Source: an uncultured Flavobacteriales bacterium (GTDB lineage Bacteria > Bacteroidota > Bacteroidia > Flavobacteriales > BACL11). Taken from it: 64,000 nucleotides of DNA. Location: contig CAJIYG010000002.1 in the NCBI GenBank assembly GCA_905181585.1, positions 1-64,000 of the forward strand, written 5' to 3'. The notes beneath the pieces were generated by a model that saw nothing but the letters and a program-made list of their open reading frames with translations, was not told the origin of the DNA and did no database searches. Below, piece after piece: positions 59,675-64,000 of this stretch; the first letter of the stretch is position 1, and each line of letters begins with the position of its first letter. A program made the position numbers and the translations under genes.

Positions 59675-62011
59675 ATGAAATTAATATTAAAAAAAACCAA
59701 TCTTTCTATTCTACTTTTATTTTTAACGTCACTAGTGTGTGCGCAGGATAATCTAAATAATAGCAAATTTAAACAACTATATGAGGAACTTCCAACTCCT
59801 AACGTATATAGAACTGCTAGTGGCGCTCCTGGGCATGAATATTATCAACAAAAAGCAGATTATGAAATTAATGTTGAATTAGATGAAGAAAAAAATATAT
59901 TAAAAGGAAATGAAATAATCACTTATACTAATAATTCTCCTGATGTTTTAAATTATTTATGGATTCAATTAGATCAAAATGTACGTGCCAAGAATTCTCA
60001 TGGTCAGCTTACTAGCACAAATAGTATGAATAATAAAATGAGTTTTAGAAATATTAAGAGAATGCATGATAGAATGGATTTTGATGGAGGCTTTAAATTA
60101 GAAGAAGTTAAGGATACATATAATAATGATTTATCTTATATAATTAATGAAACTATGATGAGGATTGAACTTCCTAAATCACTAAGAAAAGGACAGTCAT
60201 TTTCATTTAAAATAAAATACTCTTATAATATAAATGATAGAATGAAAATTGGAGGCAGAAGTGGTTATGAATACTTTGAAAAAGAAGGCAATGCAATTTA
60301 TACTATCGCACAGTTCTTTCCAAGAATGGCTGTGTACAATGAAGTAGAGGGGTGGCAGAATAAACAATTTCTTGGAAGAGGAGAGTTTACTTTACCTTTT
60401 GGGGATTATAAAGTAAATATAACTGTCCCTTCAGATCATATAGTTGCTGCAACTGGTGAGCTAAAAAATGCTTCATCTGTTTTAAATAAAAATCAAATTA
60501 AACGTTGGGAAAAAGCTAAAAAGAATTTTATTGATCCTGTTATTATTGTTTCAGAAGAAGAAGCAAAAGAGAATGAAAAAGAAAAAAGTAAATTAAAAAA
60601 AACTTGGACTTTTGAAGCTAAAAATGTTCGAGATTTTGGGTGGGCAAGCTCAAGGAAATTTATTTGGGATGCTATGGCTGTAGATATTTCTGGAAAAACA
60701 GTTATGGCTTATAGTTACTATCCAAAAGAAGGAAATCCGCTTTGGGAACAATATTCTACAAGAGTAGTTGCTCACACTCTTAAAGTTTACTCTGAATATA
60801 CTATAGATTATATTTATCCTCAAGCTACTTCTGTTCATGCTAAAAGTATCGGTATGGAATACCCAATGATATGCTTTAATTTTGGAAGACCAGAATCAGA
60901 TGGTACTTACTCCAAAAGAACAAAATATGGTATGATTGGTGTTATAATTCATGAAGTTGGTCATAATTTTTTCCCAATGATAATTAACTCTGATGAACGA
61001 CAATGGACTTGGATGGATGAAGGTTTAAATACTTTTGTTCAATACATAACCGAACAAGAATTTGAAAGAAACTACCCCTCTAGAAGAGGTCCTCCAAATA
61101 ATATTGTTGAATATATGAAGGGAGATAAAAGTGGTATATCACCCATTATGACTAATTCAGAGTCCATATTACAATTTGGTAATAATGCCTATGGAAAACC
61201 TGCAACGGCATTAAATATTCTTCGTGAAACCGTTATGGGTAGAGAGTTATTTGATTATTCTTTTAAAACTTACAGCGAAAGATGGGCTTTTAAACATCCT
61301 ACTCCTGCTGATTTCTTTAGAACAATGGAAGACGCTAGTGCAGTTGATCTAGATTGGTTTTGGCGTGGATGGTTTTACACTAATGATCATGTTGATATAT
61401 CTCTAGATAAAGTAAATTGGTTTAAAATAAATACCGGAAATCCTGAAATTGAAAATACTATATCTAAAAATCAAGAAGAAAATAAAAAAAGATATATTGG
61501 AATTAGTAGAAATAAATCTTCAATTAAAAAAACTATTACTGAAATTGATGATCAGTCAATAGATTTTTATACTACATATGATCCTTTCAAAACTAATATC
61601 TTAGATGAAGAAGATTACAATAAATATATCAAAAACCTTGATGAAGATGAAAAAGAAATATTAAAATCAGAAAAAAATTATTATGAACTTAATTTTTCAA
61701 ATATTGGTGGATTAGTAATGCCTATTATTTTAGAGTTTACATTTGTAGATTTAACAACAGAAGTTGTAAGGATTCCTGCAGAAATTTGGAAGAAAAATTC
61801 TAATCAAATTAAGAAGGTATTTATTCTTGATAAAGAAATTGTAAAAGTTCAATTAGATCCTTTTTTAGAAACAGCAGATGTTAATTTGAATAATAATTCT
61901 TGGCCAGCTAGAAATGAGCCAACAAGATTTCAAATTTATAAAGGAAAGGATAGAAATAATGAAAACCCTATGCAAAGAGCTATTAGAGCAGAAGAAAAAA
62001 GTAATGAATAA
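59675..62011 (+). CDS. M1 family aminopeptidase
   Basis: 778-residue secreted zinc aminopeptidase. Signal peptide (LSILLLFLTSLVCAQ), N-terminal beta domain, GMEYP substrate motif (KSIGMEYPMICF), zinc site HEVGH (426-430) and Glu449 in WMDEGLNTF, at the canonical 18-residue spacing. It likely trims peptides in the periplasm or outside. A DUF6702 gene follows 8 bases later, a pair common in Bacteroidota. Confidence 0.92.
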   Translation: MKLILKKTNLSILLLFLTSLVCAQDNLNNSKFKQLYEELPTPNVYRTASGAPGHEYYQQKADYEINVELDEEKNILKGNEIITYTNNSPDVLNYLWIQLDQNVRAKNSHGQLTSTNSMNNKMSFRNIKRMHDRMDFDGGFKLEEVKDTYNNDLSYIINETMMRIELPKSLRKGQSFSFKIKYSYNINDRMKIGGRSGYEYFEKEGNAIYTIAQFFPRMAVYNEVEGWQNKQFLGRGEFTLPFGDYKVNITVPSDHIVAATGELKNASSVLNKNQIKRWEKAKKNFIDPVIIVSEEEAKENEKEKSKLKKTWTFEAKNVRDFGWASSRKFIWDAMAVDISGKTVMAYSYYPKEGNPLWEQYSTRVVAHTLKVYSEYTIDYIYPQATSVHAKSIGMEYPMICFNFGRPESDGTYSKRTKYGMIGVIIHEVGHNFFPMIINSDERQWTWMDEGLNTFVQYITEQEFERNYPSRRGPPNNIVEYMKGDKSGISPIMTNSESILQFGNNAYGKPATALNILRETVMGRELFDYSFKTYSERWAFKHPTPADFFRTMEDASAVDLDWFWRGWFYTNDHVDISLDKVNWFKINTGNPEIENTISKNQEENKKRYIGISRNKSSIKKTITEIDDQSIDFYTTYDPFKTNILDEEDYNKYIKNLDEDEKEILKSEKNYYELNFSNIGGLVMPIILEFTFVDLTTEVVRIPAEIWKKNSNQIKKVFILDKEIVKVQLDPFLETADVNLNNNSWPARNEPTRFQIYKGKDRNNENPMQRAIRAEEKSNE

Positions 62012-62019
62012 ATTTCATC

Positions 62020-62517
62020 ATGTTTAAGTCTTTAATTTATATAGTATTACCACTAATACTTTCGTTTCACGATTTTCATGTTACTCATACTACTTTACAC
62101 TATAATAGCGATTTAGAAAATATGGAAATTACTATTAAAGTTGCTATTGATGACTTAGAAGCCTCTTTGTATAATAATGAATTAAGAATTGGTACATCAA
62201 CTGAAAATATTCTTTCTGATGAAATAATAAAAAATTATTTTAATACTCATTTAAACATTTATGTAAATAATAAAATTATTAATTATAAATGGATTGGAAA
62301 AGAAATATCAGAAAATTTACATGATATATATATATATTTTGAAATTAAAAATTTTAATAAAAACAAAAAATTAAAATCTTTAACAATAGAAAATACAATT
62401 TTTATTGAAACAACAAATAATCAAACAAATATTGTATTGATTGAGTTGAATAATAATGACTATAACTTAACATTTACAAAAGATCTTAATAAGCAAAATA
62501 TTAAGCTAAGTAAATAA
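62020..62517 (+). CDS. DUF6702 family protein
   Basis: 165 residues with an N-terminal signal/anchor (FKSLIYIVLPLILSFHDFH). FHVTHTTLHYNSDLENMEIT and VAIDDLEASLYNNE match DUF6702, which regularly follows an M1 peptidase gene. Function unknown. Closely spaced with the upstream gene (8 bases). Confidence 0.78.
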   Translation: MFKSLIYIVLPLILSFHDFHVTHTTLHYNSDLENMEITIKVAIDDLEASLYNNELRIGTSTENILSDEIIKNYFNTHLNIYVNNKIINYKWIGKEISENLHDIYIYFEIKNFNKNKKLKSLTIENTIFIETTNNQTNIVLIELNNNDYNLTFTKDLNKQNIKLSK

Positions 62518-62548
62518 GGTTGCACTATAGTAGTAATAACTGTTTAGT

Positions 62549-62556
62549 TATATTTG
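62549..62556 (+). promoter_or_regulatory. Bacteroidota -7 element (TATATTTG) for the OsmC gene
   Basis: TATATTTG ends 14 bases before ATG 62571. The nearest TTG upstream is 26 bases from it, too far for a normal -33. Confidence 0.4.
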
Positions 62557-62570
62557 GTTAAATTTAAATT

Positions 62571-62978
62571 ATGAACACATTTGAAATTAAATATCAAGGA
62601 AATCTAAGAACATCTTCTACTCATTTAGATTCTGGTTCTAAAATAAGTACAGATGCTCCTAAAGACAATCATGGACTTGGAGAGGCTTTCTCACCAACAG
62701 ATATGGTGTGTTCTGCTTTAGCAAGCTGTATCTTAACTATTATGGCAATTGCTGTAGAGAAAAATGGTGTAAATATTAAAGATACCTTTGCAGTTGTTAA
62801 AAAAACAATGGGAAATAATCCTAGAAGAATTGCTAAAATTGAAATTGATTTAACTTTTCCAAATGAATATGATGCTAAAACTAAAACTATTTTAGAAAGA
62901 GCTGCTTATAATTGTCCAGTACATCACACTTTATCAAAAAATGTAGAAAAAAATATTTCTTTTACTTATTTAAGTTAA
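62571..62978 (+). CDS. OsmC family peroxiredoxin-like protein
   Basis: 135 residues. Thiol peroxidase fold with Cys53 (DMVCSALASC) and Cys115 (AAYNCPVHHTLSKN), the two family cysteines. Likely reduces organic hydroperoxides, or is a close relative of that fold (YhfA-type). Preceded by its own -7 element. Confidence 0.88.
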   Translation: MNTFEIKYQGNLRTSSTHLDSGSKISTDAPKDNHGLGEAFSPTDMVCSALASCILTIMAIAVEKNGVNIKDTFAVVKKTMGNNPRRIAKIEIDLTFPNEYDAKTKTILERAAYNCPVHHTLSKNVEKNISFTYLS

Positions 62979-63068
62979 GCATATTTAAAGTGGACCTCTC
63001 AGCTCTTATTTCTAACTTTTTAAGTATATAATTAGTAATTTCACCAAAATATATTTGATAAAAAATCA

Positions 63069-64000
63069 ATGAAGAATATCGCTTCCTCTTTTACTTTGCC
63101 AAATGGGTCAGTTTTAAAAAACAGAATTGCAAAATCTGCAATGAGTGAAAACTTTGGAACGCGAAACCAGGCACCAAGCAAGGGTTTAATTAATGCGTAT
63201 AAGGTTTGGGCAAAAGGGAATCCAGGATTACTGATTACAGGAAATGTGATGGTAGATTCAATGGCGCTAGGTGAAGCGCGTAATGTAGTAGTTGAAGATT
63301 ACAAGGATTTTGAGTTGTTAAAAAAATGGGCTAGATCAGTTGAAGGAACTGGTGTGCATCTTTGGCCTCAAATAAACCACCCAGGTAGGCAGGCTTTTGC
63401 AGCAATTAATAGAGAAACAGTAGGGCCATCTGCGATATCGTTAAGCTTGGGTAGTGCCTCAAAGATGTTTAAAATACCAATAGCATTATCAGATGAAGCA
63501 ATTTGGGATATTATAAAACGCTTTGGAAATACCGCAAGAATCATGAAGGAAGCAGGCTTTACAGGCTGTCAAATTCATGGTGCCCACGGTTACTTAGTAA
63601 GTCAGTTTTTATCTCCTAATAGCAATATTCGAACTGATCAATGGGGTGGTTCTCTTTCTAATAGGGCGCGTTTTGTTTTAGAAGTTTATCGTGAAATTCG
63701 CCGTCAAGTTGGACCGGATTATCCCATAGCAATTAAGATTAATTCTGCAGATTTTCAGCGAGGTGGATTTACAGAAGAAGAATCTATGGAAGTGATTCGC
63801 TTTCTTGGTAATGAAGGAATCGATTTAATTGAAATATCTGGAGGAACTTATGAGAGACCAGCTATGATTCAGGGAGATCGCAAGAAAAGCACCATATCGC
63901 GTGAAGCGTATTTCCTAGATTATATTGAAAAAGCTCGAAAGTTGATTAAAACACCTTTGCTGCTTACCGGAGGGTTTCGTTCTGTTTCGGTAATGGAGAA
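63069..64000 (+). CDS. NADH:flavin oxidoreductase / old yellow enzyme family (partial, runs off the end)
   Basis: At least 310 residues from MKNIASSFTLPNGSVLKNRI; no stop before the window edge. FMN-binding TIM barrel with LWPQINHPGRQ, QIHGAHGYLVSQFLSP and RTDQWGGSLSNRARF, and EISGGTYERPAM near the end. It reduces activated alkenes or similar. Codon use differs from the neighbours (GCG, CGC, CGT frequent), and the reading frame is intact. In one 60-base line (63241-63300) I count 25 G/C (42%), against 16 (27%) in 62581-62640, which points to acquisition from another source. Confidence 0.88.
   Translation, partial: MKNIASSFTLPNGSVLKNRIAKSAMSENFGTRNQAPSKGLINAYKVWAKGNPGLLITGNVMVDSMALGEARNVVVEDYKDFELLKKWARSVEGTGVHLWPQINHPGRQAFAAINRETVGPSAISLSLGSASKMFKIPIALSDEAIWDIIKRFGNTARIMKEAGFTGCQIHGAHGYLVSQFLSPNSNIRTDQWGGSLSNRARFVLEVYREIRRQVGPDYPIAIKINSADFQRGGFTEEESMEVIRFLGNEGIDLIEISGGTYERPAMIQGDRKKSTISREAYFLDYIEKARKLIKTPLLLTGGFRSVSVME

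Overview
The window is an AT-rich chromosomal segment of a Flavobacteriia-like Bacteroidota, probably a free-living aquatic one. The evidence is five TonB-dependent receptors with carboxypeptidase-regulatory-like N-domains, secreted proteins with type IX secretion (T9SS) tails, a DUF4249 lipoprotein paired with a receptor, the rsmD/DUF3822 and M1 peptidase/DUF6702 pairs, promoter elements of the Bacteroidota form TTG-N19/20-TAnnTTTG, and what appears to be a 6S-Flavo RNA directly behind zapA. I see no rRNA, tRNA, CRISPR array, insertion sequence or phage gene.

Layout. 0-6 kb holds housekeeping genes (rdgB, coaD, rsmD/DUF3822, an acyltransferase remnant, purL), almost all broken by single-base frameshifts. 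6-12.4 kb has a TonB receptor, an overlapping cluster of three small membrane proteins plus an ArsC-like phosphatase, an M23 peptidase, and a coiled-coil gene with zapA and the 6S RNA. 12.7-20 kb has an esterase-like T9SS protein, a TonB receptor, an aminotransferase/yqgE/pdxH group and fmt. 20-27 kb has recQ, trxB and a DUF4249/TonB receptor pair. 26.9-40.2 kb is a phenylacetate (paa) catabolic locus: a long minus-strand run (paaABCD, paaG, paaH, paaI, paaJ, paaY, paaZ, a PKD-domain secreted protein, an enoyl-CoA hydratase, a fused E1 2-oxoacid dehydrogenase) with paaE facing the other way. 40.5-47.4 kb has secreted PKD and fasciclin-repeat proteins sharing a short C-terminal sorting-like tail. 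47.5-51 kb has small zinc-ribbon-like proteins and a phospholipid-head-group operon resembling ynbABC. 51-54.2 kb looks like a zinc-uptake locus (His-rich protein, ZnuD-like receptor, His/Cys-rich lipoprotein). 54.2-64 kb has thrBC, an SRPBCC protein, a TonB receptor, an M1 peptidase with a DUF6702 protein, an OsmC protein, and a partial flavin oxidoreductase of visibly higher GC that runs off the end.

How it works together. The paa enzymes activate phenylacetyl-CoA by epoxidation (PaaABC with D and the reductase PaaE), isomerise it (PaaG), open the ring and oxidise the aldehyde (PaaZ), and run beta-oxidation (hydratase, PaaH, PaaJ), with PaaI and PaaY as thioesterases that rescue CoA. The CoA ligase PaaK and a regulator are not in the window.

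Caution. About twenty or more apparent frameshifts lie in conserved genes, concentrated at 0-6, 12.7-19.5 and 40.5-47.4 kb, while 20.6-40.2 and 53.8-64 kb are clean. This looks more like indel errors in the sequence than true gene decay. Broken genes are given below as one feature across their reading-frame pieces.
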